Source: PALSA-911 sp963839645
GTDB lineage: Bacteria > Pseudomonadota > Alphaproteobacteria > Acetobacterales > Acetobacteraceae
Direction of reading: 5' to 3'
Assembly (NCBI GenBank): GCA_963839645.1
Contig: CAWIVZ010000001.1
Coordinates: 1,116,001 to 1,180,000 of the forward strand
DNA: 64,000 bases
Shown here: positions 7,663 to 15,914 of the stretch, piece by piece
How the letters are laid out: the number at the start of each line of letters is the position of its first letter
Position numbering within the stretch: position 1 is the stretch's first letter
Position numbers and translations under genes: made by a program
The notes under the pieces: model-generated
The model's database searches: none
What the model was told of the DNA's origin: nothing
What the model saw: only the letters and a program-made list of their open reading frames with translations

Positions 7663-9599
7663 GAAATCTCCTTTGGCGGCGCTGTACCCGCCAGAACCGG
7701 GGGCATCGGTTCGAGGCGGGCGCGAGGCAGTCGGATCTCGGCGGTGGTCCCGGCGCCCGGCCGGCTGTGCAGCGACAAGGCGCCATCATGCGCCTCGATC
7801 AGCGCACGACAGACATATAGGCCGAGTCCGGCGCCTTGAAAGCGCCGCGACAGCGTTCCCTCGGATTGGGTGAACGGCTCCATCACCCGCTGCAGGTCAT
7901 CGGCCGGGATGCCGATGCCGTTATCGCGCACCGAAATCAGCAAATCCCCCGATGCCTCGATGCAGGCCCGGACGCGAATTTTGCCGCCGGTCTCCGAGAA
8001 CTTCACCGCATTGGACAGCAGGTGGTTCAGCGCCTGGGTCAGGCGGCGCGCATCGCCGCGCACGGCTGGCAGAGGCGCGGGGATATCCAGGGCGACGCCG
8101 ATCCCGCCTGGCCGCGCCGCCGCGATCGCCTGACGGAAGCAGGCCTCGATCACTGCCGTCAGGTCGATCGGTTCCCCGGCCGGGTCGAAGCGGCTGGAAT
8201 CGATCCGCGCGACATCGAGCACGGTATTGATCTGGTCCAGCAACTGCCGCCCAGCGGCATTGATCTCCCGGGCGAACTCGGCGATCTCGGCCGGGCTCGT
8301 CGGTGGTGCCGTGGCGCAACCAGCGTGGGGCATCAACTGCTCGGAGAAGCCGATCACCGCGTTCAGCGGCGTGCGCAACTCATGGCTCATGGCCGCCAGG
8401 AAGCGGGATTTCGCCTGGCTGGCCGCCTCGGCCGCTTCCTTCGCCCGACGCAGTTCGTTTTCGGCGGCCCTGGCCTCGGTGACGTCGGTGAAGGTGCTGA
8501 TATAGCCCCCGGACGCGATCGGGTCGTAGCGCGCCTCGATCACCCGACCGGACGCGAGCAGAATGGTTCGCTGTGATTTCCGGTTCACGTCGCGGGCCAG
8601 CTGCTCCCGGACGGTCGCCTCCGCCGCCGCCGTAGCGCCGAATGCACCCCGCGCGCTCATCGTCCGCAGCACGTCGATCCGCGACTGGCCGGGGCGGAGG
8701 TCGTCGGCATCGACCTCCAGCAGTTCCGCCGCGACCCGATTGGCCGCCACCACACACTGGTTGGTGTCCCACATCACGATGCCATGACGAATGCTGGAGA
8801 GCATCGTCTCCATCTGGGCGGCCCGGGCGTGTGCCTCGGCTTCGGCTTTCGTCTGCAGCGTGATGTCGGTGACGACGCTGATATAGCCGCCATAGGGCAG
8901 CAGCGCGGTGCGAATATCGATCACGGTGCCGTTCGGACGCACGCGCCGGCGCGCTTTGGAGGCACCGGTGTTGATCCCCGAGATCGTGATCCCGGCGTAG
9001 ATTTCGGCCTCTTCGGGCGGGCCGAACTCACCGCTTTCCATCCGCCGGCGCGTGATGTCGTCGGCATGATCGCCGATCGCCACCGGGGCGCCCGCCATGA
9101 CCTCGGTATAGGCCGCGTTGAACAGGCTGACCCGGCGATCCGGCCCGTAGACGCAGATGCCGTGCGGGACGTGCTCCAGCACCGCGGCGAGCCCGGTGAC
9201 CCGGCGGCGGATCGTGTCATCCCCGCTGGCGAGGTCGCTCACATCGGTGATCGTGACGGCGAAGCCGCCATCCGGCAGCGGATGGTAGGCGCTGTCGATC
9301 ACCTGGCCGTTTGCGCGCCGCCGGCGCAGGCTGAGTGGGCGGACGCGGTCCCATGCACGCAAGGACGACAGGAAGGCCGAGCCGTCCTGGCCGGCATATT
9401 CGGGGCTGCCCTGCATCTTGTCGAGCCAGGCATCGACGCCGGTTCCCGGCCCGACCCCCTCGATCGGTATCCCGGTCAGGGCGGCGAAGCGGGTATTGTG
9501 TATCCGCAAGGTGTGCTCGGGCGTGAATACGGCAACGCCGACCGGCAGATTCTCGATGATGGCCGGGAACAGGCCGGCGGCGAGCAACGCGTCGGTCAT
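7659..9599 (-). CDS. Multi-PAS sensor histidine kinase
   Basis: The 646-residue protein has three PAS-type sensory modules (roughly 1-110, 130-250 and 260-375, each opening with an ENLPVGVAVF-, EHVPHGICVYG- or SSIRHGIVMWD-like PAS-7 segment). A HisKA dimerisation domain has its phosphoacceptor His in AAMSHELRTPLNAV near residue 400. The HATPase domain shows NAVKFSETGG, RDNGIGIP and GAGLGLYVC. There is no transmembrane helix and no receiver domain, so it is a soluble kinase whose response regulator is elsewhere or unlinked. PAS-7 modules often sense redox or small ligands, but no haem or flavin site is evident. It starts about 17 bp from the end of ctaA and overlaps tldD. Confidence 0.9.
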   Translation of the reverse strand: MTDALLAAGLFPAIIENLPVGVAVFTPEHTLRIHNTRFAALTGIPIEGVGPGTGVDAWLDKMQGSPEYAGQDGSAFLSSLRAWDRVRPLSLRRRRANGQVIDSAYHPLPDGGFAVTITDVSDLASGDDTIRRRVTGLAAVLEHVPHGICVYGPDRRVSLFNAAYTEVMAGAPVAIGDHADDITRRRMESGEFGPPEEAEIYAGITISGINTGASKARRRVRPNGTVIDIRTALLPYGGYISVVTDITLQTKAEAEAHARAAQMETMLSSIRHGIVMWDTNQCVVAANRVAAELLEVDADDLRPGQSRIDVLRTMSARGAFGATAAAEATVREQLARDVNRKSQRTILLASGRVIEARYDPIASGGYISTFTDVTEARAAENELRRAKEAAEAASQAKSRFLAAMSHELRTPLNAVIGFSEQLMPHAGCATAPPTSPAEIAEFAREINAAGRQLLDQINTVLDVARIDSSRFDPAGEPIDLTAVIEACFRQAIAAARPGGIGVALDIPAPLPAVRGDARRLTQALNHLLSNAVKFSETGGKIRVRACIEASGDLLISVRDNGIGIPADDLQRVMEPFTQSEGTLSRRFQGAGLGLYVCRALIEAHDGALSLHSRPGAGTTAEIRLPRARLEPMPPVLAGTAPPKEIS

Positions 9600-9615
9600 C
9601 TGGCGTGCATGCCGG

Positions 9616-10758
9616 TCAGGCCGCCGGGCGGTTCGGCACGCGCATGGCGTGCAGAGCCACCAAGGCGGCGGTCAACACCAGCACGGCAACCGTCTGGTGG
9701 GCGGTGCCGAGGCCGGCGGGCAGATGCCCCAACTCCGGCACAGTCAGCAGGGTGGCGACGCCCAGCGTGTATTGCAGCACCACCGCCGCTCCCAAGGCCT
9801 GGAGCGGCCGGACATGGCCCCGGGTCTTGCCCTTCGCCGATGCCAGCCCGGTCAGCACGGTCGCGGCGGTGCCGAGGGCGGTCAGCGTGGCGAGCAGCCG
9901 GTGGTCGAACTGCACCGCGGCGATGTTTTCCGTCAGGTTGCGCCAGAACGGGTCCAGCCGCGCGTAGCCGGCGGGAACCAAATGGCCGTCCATCAGCGGG
10001 AAGGTGTTGTAGTCCAGCCCCGCATGGGTGCCGGCGACAAAGCCGCCTGCAAGGATGGTCATTGTCACCAGCACACAGGTCGCGATCAGCAGGCGCCGCG
10101 CCAGCTTCGTGCCCTGGCCGGCCACCGGCTGGGGATGCAGCACGCCCAGCCCGGTCCACAGGATGGCGGCGTAGAGGCTCAGGGCCAACATCAGATGCAC
10201 GACCAACCGATACGGGGAAACCGCGGTGCTGTCGGCCTCGAAGCCGGAAGCGACCATGAACCAGCCGACGGCGCCCTGGGCGCCGCCGAGCAGGAACAAG
10301 CCCACCAGCCGCGCCCGCATCCAGCGCAGCTTCTGGCCTGCCGCGAACACGCCGCGCGCCCAGAACCACAGCAGCGGCAGCAGGAACGCGAGCCCGATCA
10401 TGCGGCCCCAAAGCCGGTGCACGTATTCCAGCCAGAAGATGTGCTTGAACCCCTGAATGCCGAAACCCTCGTTGAGCAGGGCATATTGCGGGATCTGCTG
10501 GTACAGCCTGAACAGCCGCTGCCACTCCGCGTCCGAGACCGGCGGCAGCGCGCCGCGGAACGGTGCCCACTCCATGATCGACAGGCCCGATCCGGTCAGG
10601 CGAGTCGCGCCACCCAGCCCGATCATCACCAGGATCATCGCGCAGACTCCGAACAGCCAGAGGGCCACGGCACGGCGCGCCGGCAAAGCCCGCGGATCGG
10701 CGCCAAGCTGAGCCGAGTGTGCACTAGTTTGAGACAAATTGCTGAAAACAAGGGCCAT
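9616..10758 (-). CDS. ctaA: Heme A synthase (Cox15/CtaA)
   Basis: This membrane enzyme oxidises the C8 methyl of haem O to make haem A for aa3-type cytochrome oxidases. The product of about 380 residues has around eight transmembrane segments and Cox15/CtaA marks: GGATRLTGSGLSIMEW, EYVHRLWGRMIG (with a haem-ligand His), HAGLDYNTFPLMDG and a late FDHRLLATLTAL (His). ATG 10758 (MALVFSN...) is chosen over an upstream in-frame ATG at 10827 because the family begins close to the first helix; no strong ribosome-binding site is visible. It is divergent from the copper-delivery genes, which suits a shared role in oxidase assembly. Confidence 0.93.
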   Translation of the reverse strand: MALVFSNLSQTSAHSAQLGADPRALPARRAVALWLFGVCAMILVMIGLGGATRLTGSGLSIMEWAPFRGALPPVSDAEWQRLFRLYQQIPQYALLNEGFGIQGFKHIFWLEYVHRLWGRMIGLAFLLPLLWFWARGVFAAGQKLRWMRARLVGLFLLGGAQGAVGWFMVASGFEADSTAVSPYRLVVHLMLALSLYAAILWTGLGVLHPQPVAGQGTKLARRLLIATCVLVTMTILAGGFVAGTHAGLDYNTFPLMDGHLVPAGYARLDPFWRNLTENIAAVQFDHRLLATLTALGTAATVLTGLASAKGKTRGHVRPLQALGAAVVLQYTLGVATLLTVPELGHLPAGLGTAHQTVAVLVLTAALVALHAMRVPNRPAA

Positions 10759-10931
10759 GAGGCGGCATATAAGCTCAGGAGATCGGGAAAAAACAGCCTT
10801 GCAAGCCAGGCCTTCCGGCAAACGCATGAATTATTGCTATCAGCGTACAAAAACTCCGACGACAGGGATGCGGCCGGCGGCGCGCTCCTCTGTTTCGCTC
10901 CGCATCGCCGTGGCGTAGGATGCTCGCCGAT

Positions 10932-11370
10932 ATGACCCGTCGCCGATCCCGTTCCGGCCTTTGTCTGGCGCTGCTGGCACTTGCCATCCAGTTCGCGTTC
11001 GGCGCGGTCGGGGGGCCAATGCCCGGCGAAGCGGGAGTCCGTCGCGTCCGCCGCGCCGGTTGCGGCCGGGCAGCAGCTTGCCATATTGGCGGCGTTGCTG
11101 CCGGGGGCGGGCATTCTTTGCCACAGTGATGCCGATGCGCCCTCTCCGCCGCCCGGACCCCCCGGCCAGCGGCATTCGCACGGCGACTGCGCGATCTGCC
11201 CGCTTTGCGCCGCGATCGCGCAGCCGATGGCAACGCCGACTGCTTCCCCCATCGTGCCGCGGCCATCGGTTCTCGCCGCCCGCCTTGCCGCGCCACCGCC
11301 ACGCGCGACGGCGCCGCCGGTCACGGTCCACGCCAGCGCCCGGCCGCGCGCCCCACCCGCCCTTACCTGA
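10932..11370 (+). pseudogene. DUF2946-like copper-associated protein, frameshifted
   Basis: Two reading frames together look like one DUF2946-type protein. The first (from ATG 10932) gives a signal peptide (MTRRRSRSG then LCLALLALAIQFAFG). The second, shifted by one base, gives ILAALLPGAGILCHSDA, then SHGDCAICPLCAAIAQPM and a C-terminal ARPRAPPAL tail, all characteristic of DUF2946 members found beside SCO1 and PCu(A)C genes. The switch must lie between about 10980 and 11040, and a run of six G near 11010 is the likely site. Dropping one base joins the frames. It is either a decayed gene or a sequence error. The Cys-x2-Cys with nearby histidines suggests copper binding by inference only. Confidence 0.55.
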
Positions 11371-11505
11371 ACGCCCAACCGCCGCCGCGTCCCGCATCCG
11401 GGGTCGCGGCCTCGTTCATGTTTCACGGAGTATTCTCCATGCCCAGCCTCGTTCCGGCGGCCACGCTTACGGCCGCCCGCAACCGCGCAACCAGGGGAGC
11501 GCCGC

Positions 11506-12147
11506 ATGGCCATGCCCACTGACATGTCGACAGCTTCGCCGCCCCCTCCGCCATCTGGGGGCAATGGCCGCTTCCTGCTCGGGATGATCGGCCTGTTCCT
11601 TGGCGTTCTGCTGCTCGGCGCCGGTGCCACCTTATGGCTCGGAGGCACTACCACGATGGGCCCCGCGATCGGCGGCCCGTTCGCGCTGATCGACACGGCC
11701 GGCAAGCGCTTCACCGACAAGGATCTGCTCGGCTCCTACGCGGTCATCTATTTCGGCTACACCTATTGCCCGGATGTCTGCCCCACCACGCTCAACCACC
11801 TGACCGAGGCGCTGGACCGGCTTGGCGCGAAGGCCAAACTTGTTCGCCCCGTCTTCATCACCATCGACCCAAGGCGCGATACACCCGCCGTGATGAAGCA
11901 GTACGTGTCGGCCTTTTCCCCCAACCTGGTCGGCCTGACCGGCACCGATGCCGAGATCGGCGCCGTCGCCCGAGAGTTCCGCGTCTACTACGCCCAGCAC
12001 CGTACAGGTGACGGACCGGACGACTACACGATGGACCACTCCTCGGTGCTGTATCTGATCGGACCCGACGGCAAGTTCATCGCCCCGCTGCGCGCCGACG
12101 CCACCGCCGAACAATTGGCCGCCGACCTTTCCAGGCAACTGCCATGA
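11506..12147 (+). CDS. SCO1/SenC-family copper chaperone
   Basis: SCO proteins deliver copper to the CuA site of cytochrome oxidase and act as thiol-disulfide reductases at the periplasmic face of the membrane. The 213-residue product has one N-terminal anchor helix (about 22-46), a thioredoxin fold with CPDVC (Cys88, Cys92) and the conserved copper-ligand histidine in MDHSSVLYL (His178). AGGGGAG lies just upstream of ATG 11506. The stop overlaps an ATG four bases earlier, but the next gene probably starts 48 bp further on. It sits in a run of DUF2946, SCO1 and PCu(A)C, opposite ctaA. Confidence 0.94.
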   Translation: MAMPTDMSTASPPPPPSGGNGRFLLGMIGLFLGVLLLGAGATLWLGGTTTMGPAIGGPFALIDTAGKRFTDKDLLGSYAVIYFGYTYCPDVCPTTLNHLTEALDRLGAKAKLVRPVFITIDPRRDTPAVMKQYVSAFSPNLVGLTGTDAEIGAVAREFRVYYAQHRTGDGPDDYTMDHSSVLYLIGPDGKFIAPLRADATAEQLAADLSRQLP

Positions 12148-12194
12148 GTTTCCTGATTGCCCTGAGTTTCCCTGTTCAACACCGGAGCCTGACC

Positions 12195-12734
12195 ATGACC
12201 AAATACGTCGCCCGCATCCTTGCCGCCGCCCTGTTGTCGGCGCCCCTCGCGCTCGGCCTTGCCGGATCGGCGCGGGCCGATGACCGGATCCAGGTCACGG
12301 ACGCCTTCGCCCGCGCGGCTGCAGCCGGCGGGGTCGGCGGACTGTTTCTGACCATCGTCAACACCGGTCCGTCCGACCGGCTGACCGGCGTGTCGTCCCC
12401 CGTCGCCGGCAAGGTCGAACTGCATGAAAGCATCGACGACAAGGGCGTGATGAAGATGCGGTCGGTCGCCGGCCTGGACATCCCGGCCGGGGCCACGGTG
12501 AAGCTGGCCCCCGGCGGCTATCACATCATGCTGATAGGCGTGAAGCAGCCATTGACCGCCGGCGGACACGTGCCGGTGACGCTGACCTTCGAGAAGGCCG
12601 GCAAGCTCGAGGTCGAGGCCAGCGTGGTCAAGCCGGGTGCCGGCGCGCCGGCCGGCCACTCCATGGGTTCTGGCATGGGGCATGAAATGGGGCACGGCAT
12701 GGGCAACATGCCGGGGATGACCCCAGCCAAATAG
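12195..12734 (+). CDS. PCu(A)C-type periplasmic copper chaperone
   Basis: PCu(A)C proteins hand Cu(I) to SCO1 or directly to the CuA centre. ATG 12195 gives a clean Sec signal peptide (MTKYVARILAAALLSAPLAL, then GLAGSARA before DDRIQV); an earlier in-frame ATG at 12144 would bury it. The motif residues are present: His and Met in VELHES and VMKMRSV, and the downstream HIM of GGYHIMLIG. The C-terminus adds a flexible tail of about 25 residues alternating Met, His and Gly (HSMGSGMGHEMGHGMG), a likely extra copper-binding segment. The mature protein is of normal size. Confidence 0.93.
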   Translation: MTKYVARILAAALLSAPLALGLAGSARADDRIQVTDAFARAAAAGGVGGLFLTIVNTGPSDRLTGVSSPVAGKVELHESIDDKGVMKMRSVAGLDIPAGATVKLAPGGYHIMLIGVKQPLTAGGHVPVTLTFEKAGKLEVEASVVKPGAGAPAGHSMGSGMGHEMGHGMGNMPGMTPAK

Positions 12735-12738
12735 GCGG

Positions 12739-13206
12739 TCAGCGCCGCGCCGACGTCAGCGCGGCAACGATCATCGCCACGCCCTGCGCATGCCAGCGCT
12801 GGACCGCCTTGTGGTCCGCGCCCACGCTCGCGGCCAGTCGCCGCCAGGTGAACACGTGCCGGCCGGTCATCGGGCTGACCAAGGCCCGAGCTCCGACGAT
12901 CCGCCGCAGCACGTAGCGTTCGAGCGGAATGAGCGGGATCCAGGCCAGCACCTGCTCCATGTCGTCGATCCTGCGCGCCGAGGGCGGCGGCGGGCGGATG
13001 CGCGCTTCGCCGGCGCCGTACGCATCCATTGCGCTGCGCACGATATCCAGCGACGAGGTACGTAGGCGGGTAGAGAACCCGCTTTGCGGCAAGGCCAGCA
13101 GGGTCGCGCCCGCTTCCTCCAGCCGGGCAATGACATACTGATCGTCGGGCAGCGCATCGGCGCCGGGATCGAGGTTGCGGGAATGGGCGGTGGAGGCCTT
13201 CGGCAT
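12739..13206 (-). CDS. DUF6362-like phage-type protein
   Basis: The product of about 155 residues resembles the DUF6362 proteins of alphaproteobacterial phages and islands: an early VIARLEEAGATLLALP helix, a proline stretch RPPPPSARRIDDMEQVLAWI, and a C-terminal helix-turn-helix-like region ending ADHKAVQRWHAQGVAMI. The open frame runs far upstream, but ATG 13206 has GAAGGAAG before it and homology begins there. The stop lies 5 bp from the end of the convergent PCu(A)C gene. It is preceded in the same direction by a small helix-turn-helix gene, and the two probably form an operon of phage origin. Function is unknown. Confidence 0.65.
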   Translation of the reverse strand: MPKASTAHSRNLDPGADALPDDQYVIARLEEAGATLLALPQSGFSTRLRTSSLDIVRSAMDAYGAGEARIRPPPPSARRIDDMEQVLAWIPLIPLERYVLRRIVGARALVSPMTGRHVFTWRRLAASVGADHKAVQRWHAQGVAMIVAALTSARR

Positions 13207-13289
13207 GTCGCTTCCTTCGGGAATGGGGTTCGGTGGCCGGCCGGGAGTTCTGGCGCCTTGCTGCAATGCCCGGCGCAGCGCGGCGGCAC

Positions 13290-13580
13290 TCATCGAATGA
13301 AGCAGGGCAGGGGATAGGGTGTGCCCTCCAGCAGGGTACCGTCGGTGATCACGGCCCAGCTGCGTGGATGGCCGGCCGGAAGCGGCTCCCGCCTTGGATC
13401 TTCCGGCGCCGGGCCGAGCTGCGTCGGCGGACGCTGGGCGCCGATCCGCCTGCCGCGCTCGATCACGGTGTAGCGCGATATCCCCAGCGCGGCGGCGATC
13501 GTGTCCCAGGTGGCTCCCTCGATCCGCATGCGGCGGATGGTCAGATCCTGGGCGGCGGTCCACTGCAGTTTCTTCGGCAT
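13290..13580 (-). CDS. Small helix-turn-helix protein
   Basis: This is a 96-residue protein opening MPKKLQWTAAQDLTIRRMR and continuing GATWDTIAAALGISRYTVIERGRRIG, a clear helix-turn-helix of the SANT/GcrA-like kind seen in phage and island genes. The C-terminal half is proline-rich and not recognisable. GGAGAG lies upstream of ATG 13580. A LexA-type box (13595-13609) lies 14 bp upstream of the start codon, so it may be SOS-controlled together with the DUF6362-like gene downstream of it. Its target is unknown. Confidence 0.6.
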   Translation of the reverse strand: MPKKLQWTAAQDLTIRRMRIEGATWDTIAAALGISRYTVIERGRRIGAQRPPTQLGPAPEDPRREPLPAGHPRSWAVITDGTLLEGTPYPLPCFIR

Positions 13581-13594
13581 GGCACTCTCCGTTC

Positions 13595-13609
13595 GAACAA
13601 AACAAGAAC
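13595..13609 (-). promoter_or_regulatory. LexA-type operator (GAAC-N7-GAAC)
   Basis: GAACAAAACAAGAAC, which read on the minus strand is GTTC-N7-GTTC, matches the known alphaproteobacterial LexA operator exactly. A further GAAC follows at 13614. It lies just upstream of the leftward helix-turn-helix gene, in the only AT-rich stretch nearby. Direct repeats of four bases do occur by chance, so this is a good candidate rather than proof. Confidence 0.55.
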
Positions 13610-13816
13610 AAACGAACGTTAGTCCGGTTGACCGGTTCCTGTCAATATCAATAACTGAACGGATGAAAAAACTAACCTTCATCGCCAGGCCGGACGGTCA
13701 GGCATCGCGTCCGGGTCCCCAAGCCCGCGCGATCGGGACTAGCGGGACGGGGCGGAGCGGGCTACGGGAGCGCTTCTGGAGGCCGGCGCCAGGGCCGGCT
13801 TGTATGGGAGGCTGGA

Positions 13817-14056
13817 TTGAACGAGACAGATATCGCGCGCGTGCAGGCCTATCTGCGCGCCACACTGGGCAATGACCGCATCCACATCGACGTGCCGAAG
13901 CGCAAGGGTGGCACGGTCGAGGTGCGTGTCGGCGATGAATTCATCGGCACGGTCCATCGCGACGATGATGATGGGGAGGTGTCTTTCTCACTGACGATCT
14001 CCATTCTCGACGAGGATCTGCCGAACGTGGCCTTGCCGCGCACCCGCGGCAGATAG
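13817..14056 (+). CDS. DUF3126 family protein
   Basis: This 79-residue protein matches the alphaproteobacterial DUF3126 pattern: RVQAYLRATLGN, EVRVGDEFIGTVHRDDDDGEVSF and a closing ILDEDL. The length is typical. It starts with TTG at 13817, after GGGAGG about 10 bp upstream. The family has no established function; it is useful here as a marker for Alphaproteobacteria. The adjacent XRE regulator begins about 90 bp further on. Confidence 0.85.
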   Translation: MNETDIARVQAYLRATLGNDRIHIDVPKRKGGTVEVRVGDEFIGTVHRDDDDGEVSFSLTISILDEDLPNVALPRTRGR

Positions 14057-14111
14057 CGGCGGCGGCCCCGGCCGCTACTCGCGGTCGGTACGTGGCGTGA
14101 GTATTTGCTGG

Positions 14112-14127
14112 ATTTGTCAGGTCAAAT
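14112..14127. promoter_or_regulatory. Candidate operator of the XRE regulator
   Basis: ATTTGTCAGGTCAAAT is an ATTTG/CAAAT inverted repeat with a 6-bp spacer, 16 bp upstream of the XRE gene start and next to an AT-rich CATATGATGAC stretch. XRE repressors commonly bind such symmetric sites over their own promoters, so autoregulation is inferred. Confidence 0.35.
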
Positions 14128-14143
14128 AACATATGATGACCCG

Positions 14144-14554
14144 ATGAAAAAACAGCCTGCACCGGAGCCTGCCAAGATCAGGAAGATGACTGGTTCCCTC
14201 TACGCCGCCGATCCGGCGTCGGGCGCGACCCCGCCCGAGATCGGCGAACGCATCCGGGTCGCCCGCAACGCCCGAGGCTGGACCCAGGACCAATTGGCCG
14301 CCGCGGTCGGCGTATCGCGCAGCGCCGTCGCTCAATGGGAAACCGGCCGCGCCGGGCAGATCACCGGCAACCTCACGCGGATCGCCGCGGTGCTCGACAT
14401 CCCCGTCGAAGAACTGATGTTCGGCTCGGAAAAGGGCACCCTGTCACAGACCGGCAGCGGCGACGAACTGGCGATGCTGCGGCTCTACCGGGCCTGCACG
14501 CCGGAGGACCGCCAGATGCTGCTTCGCACGGCCCGGCGTCTGGCGCGGGCCTAG
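14144..14554 (+). CDS. XRE-family transcriptional regulator
   Basis: This 136-residue protein has a Cro/C1-type helix-turn-helix: IGERIRVARNARGWTQDQLA, then VGVSRSAVAQWETGRA and LTRIAAVLDIPVEELMFG, at roughly residues 30-95. The C-terminal LRLYRACTPEDRQMLLRTAR tail is common in short XRE regulators. ATG 14144 (MKKQPA) is preferred to an upstream TTG at 14105, which would run through the operator candidate. What it controls is not evident; neighbours on both sides are housekeeping genes. Confidence 0.85.
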   Translation: MKKQPAPEPAKIRKMTGSLYAADPASGATPPEIGERIRVARNARGWTQDQLAAAVGVSRSAVAQWETGRAGQITGNLTRIAAVLDIPVEELMFGSEKGTLSQTGSGDELAMLRLYRACTPEDRQMLLRTARRLARA

Positions 14555-14673
14555 GGGCGCGGGCCTAGGGGCGCGGTCCTGGGAGAGCGGGCTGGCGCCG
14601 GGCCTTCCGACCCATCTCATTCTTCCAACGCCTGGTTCTTCCAACCTGGGGGAATCGTGCTAAAGCCGCGCGC

Positions 14674-15630
14674 ATGCGTCACTTCCTGGATTTTGAAAAG
14701 CCCATCGCCGAGCTCGAGGGCAAGATCGAAGAGCTCCGGCGGATGTCGGAGCCTGGCGGCATCAACATCGCCGAGGAGGTGGGCAAGCTCACCGAAAAGG
14801 CCGACAGGCAGCTGCGCGCCACCTACGCCAAGCTCACGCCCTGGCAGAAGGCCCAGGTCGCCCGGCATCCGGACAGGCCCAAGGCGCTGGACTACATCGC
14901 CGCGCTGATCACCGACTTCACCGCGCTGGCCGGTGACCGCGCCTTCGCCGACGATGCCGCGGTGGTCGGCGGCCTCGGCCGCTTCCGCGGTCGCTCTGTC
15001 GTGGTGATCGGCACCGAGAAGGGCAATGACACCGAAACCCGCGTGGCCCGCAATTTCGGCATGGCCCGGCCCGAGGGCTACCGCAAGGCGCGCCGGCTGA
15101 TGGAACTCGCCGGCCGCTTCGGCCTGCCCATCCTCACCTTCGTCGACACCGCCGGCGCCTTTCCCGGCATCGATGCGGAGGCCCGCGGCCAGGCCGAAGC
15201 CATCGCCCGCTCGATCGAGGCCTGCCTGGAAGCCCCGGTGCCGCTGATCGCCACCATCATCGGCGAGGGCGGCTCCGGCGGCGCCATCGCGTTCGCCGCC
15301 GGCGATCGGGTGCTGATGCTGGAACACTCCATCTATTCGGTCATCTCGCCGGAAGGCTGCGCCTCCATCCTCTGGCGCGATGCCGCCCAGGCGGCCACCG
15401 CCGCCGAGGCGCTGCGCCTGACCGCGGACGATCTGCTGCGCCTGAAGCTGATCGACACCCTGATCCCCGAACCGATGGGCGGCGCCCATCGCGACCCTGC
15501 CGCCACCATCGCCGACGTGGCGGACGCCGTGGCGGCGTCCTTGACCCCGTTGCTGGGACTCGATGCCGCCGCGCTGAAACGCCGCCGGCGCGAGAAATAC
15601 CTCGACATGGGCCGCGAAGGCCTCGGCTAA
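14674..15630 (+). CDS. accA: Acetyl-CoA carboxylase carboxyltransferase subunit alpha
   Basis: AccA with AccD transfers the carboxyl group from carboxybiotin to acetyl-CoA, making malonyl-CoA for fatty-acid synthesis. The 318-residue protein begins MRHFLDFEKPIAELEGKIEE as in the family and shows KGNDTETRVARNFGMARPEG, FVDTAGAFPGIDAEARGQ and GEGGSGGAIAFAAGDRV, followed by SVISPEGCASILW. The length is normal. No strong ribosome-binding site precedes the ATG. Confidence 0.96.
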   Translation: MRHFLDFEKPIAELEGKIEELRRMSEPGGINIAEEVGKLTEKADRQLRATYAKLTPWQKAQVARHPDRPKALDYIAALITDFTALAGDRAFADDAAVVGGLGRFRGRSVVVIGTEKGNDTETRVARNFGMARPEGYRKARRLMELAGRFGLPILTFVDTAGAFPGIDAEARGQAEAIARSIEACLEAPVPLIATIIGEGGSGGAIAFAAGDRVLMLEHSIYSVISPEGCASILWRDAAQAATAAEALRLTADDLLRLKLIDTLIPEPMGGAHRDPAATIADVADAVAASLTPLLGLDAAALKRRRREKYLDMGREGLG

Positions 15631-15650
15631 CCGAAAGGCCGAACCGGCGG

Positions 15651-15914
15651 ATGCGCGGGCTGTCCCTGCTGCTGGCAGTGACCGGCGCAATCGCCGGCTT
15701 CCTCGTCTGGCGAGGGCTTGCCACGCTCATTCCCGCCGATCCCGCTGCCGCCAGCATGGCGGTCCGCCTCGGTCTCGGCGCGGCGTATATGCTACCGGCT
15801 TGCGGGTTGCTCGCGGCGATGATCCTGGCACAGATGACCGCGCGCTCCCGGCATGGCTGCCAGCTTCAGCGCCAGCGCCGCCGCCTTCGTTTGGGCGCTG
15901 ATGGTCTGGCTGAC
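15651..15914 (+). pseudogene. Small three-helix membrane protein, probable frameshift
   Basis: The frame from ATG 15651 encodes two hydrophobic helices (LSLLLAVTGAIAGFLVWRGL and YMLPACGLLAAMILAQM), then turns into a basic, non-membrane sequence that runs 81 bp into the convergent phosphomannomutase gene. Shifting by one base near 15838-15852 gives a third helix (FSASAAAFVWALMVWL) and a TAA at 15912-15914, exactly abutting the neighbour. One surplus base is therefore likely, and the intact product would have about 87 residues. No function is known. It follows accA by 20 bp and may be co-transcribed. Confidence 0.4.

Noticed and set aside
8784..10935. Overlapping long plus-strand frames opposite the kinase and ctaA
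   Set aside because: Antisense frames with no homology, explained by high third-position GC.
11418..11519. Short peptide frame (MFHGVFSMPS...) before the SCO1 gene
   Set aside because: A leader peptide is possible, but composition is unremarkable and it runs into the SCO1 start; insufficient support.
12144..12194. Earlier ATG of the PCu(A)C gene overlapping the SCO1 stop
   Set aside because: It would place 17 residues before a clean signal peptide; the later ATG is better.
14617..15690. Minus-strand frame across accA
   Set aside because: Antisense of a clear AccA sequence.
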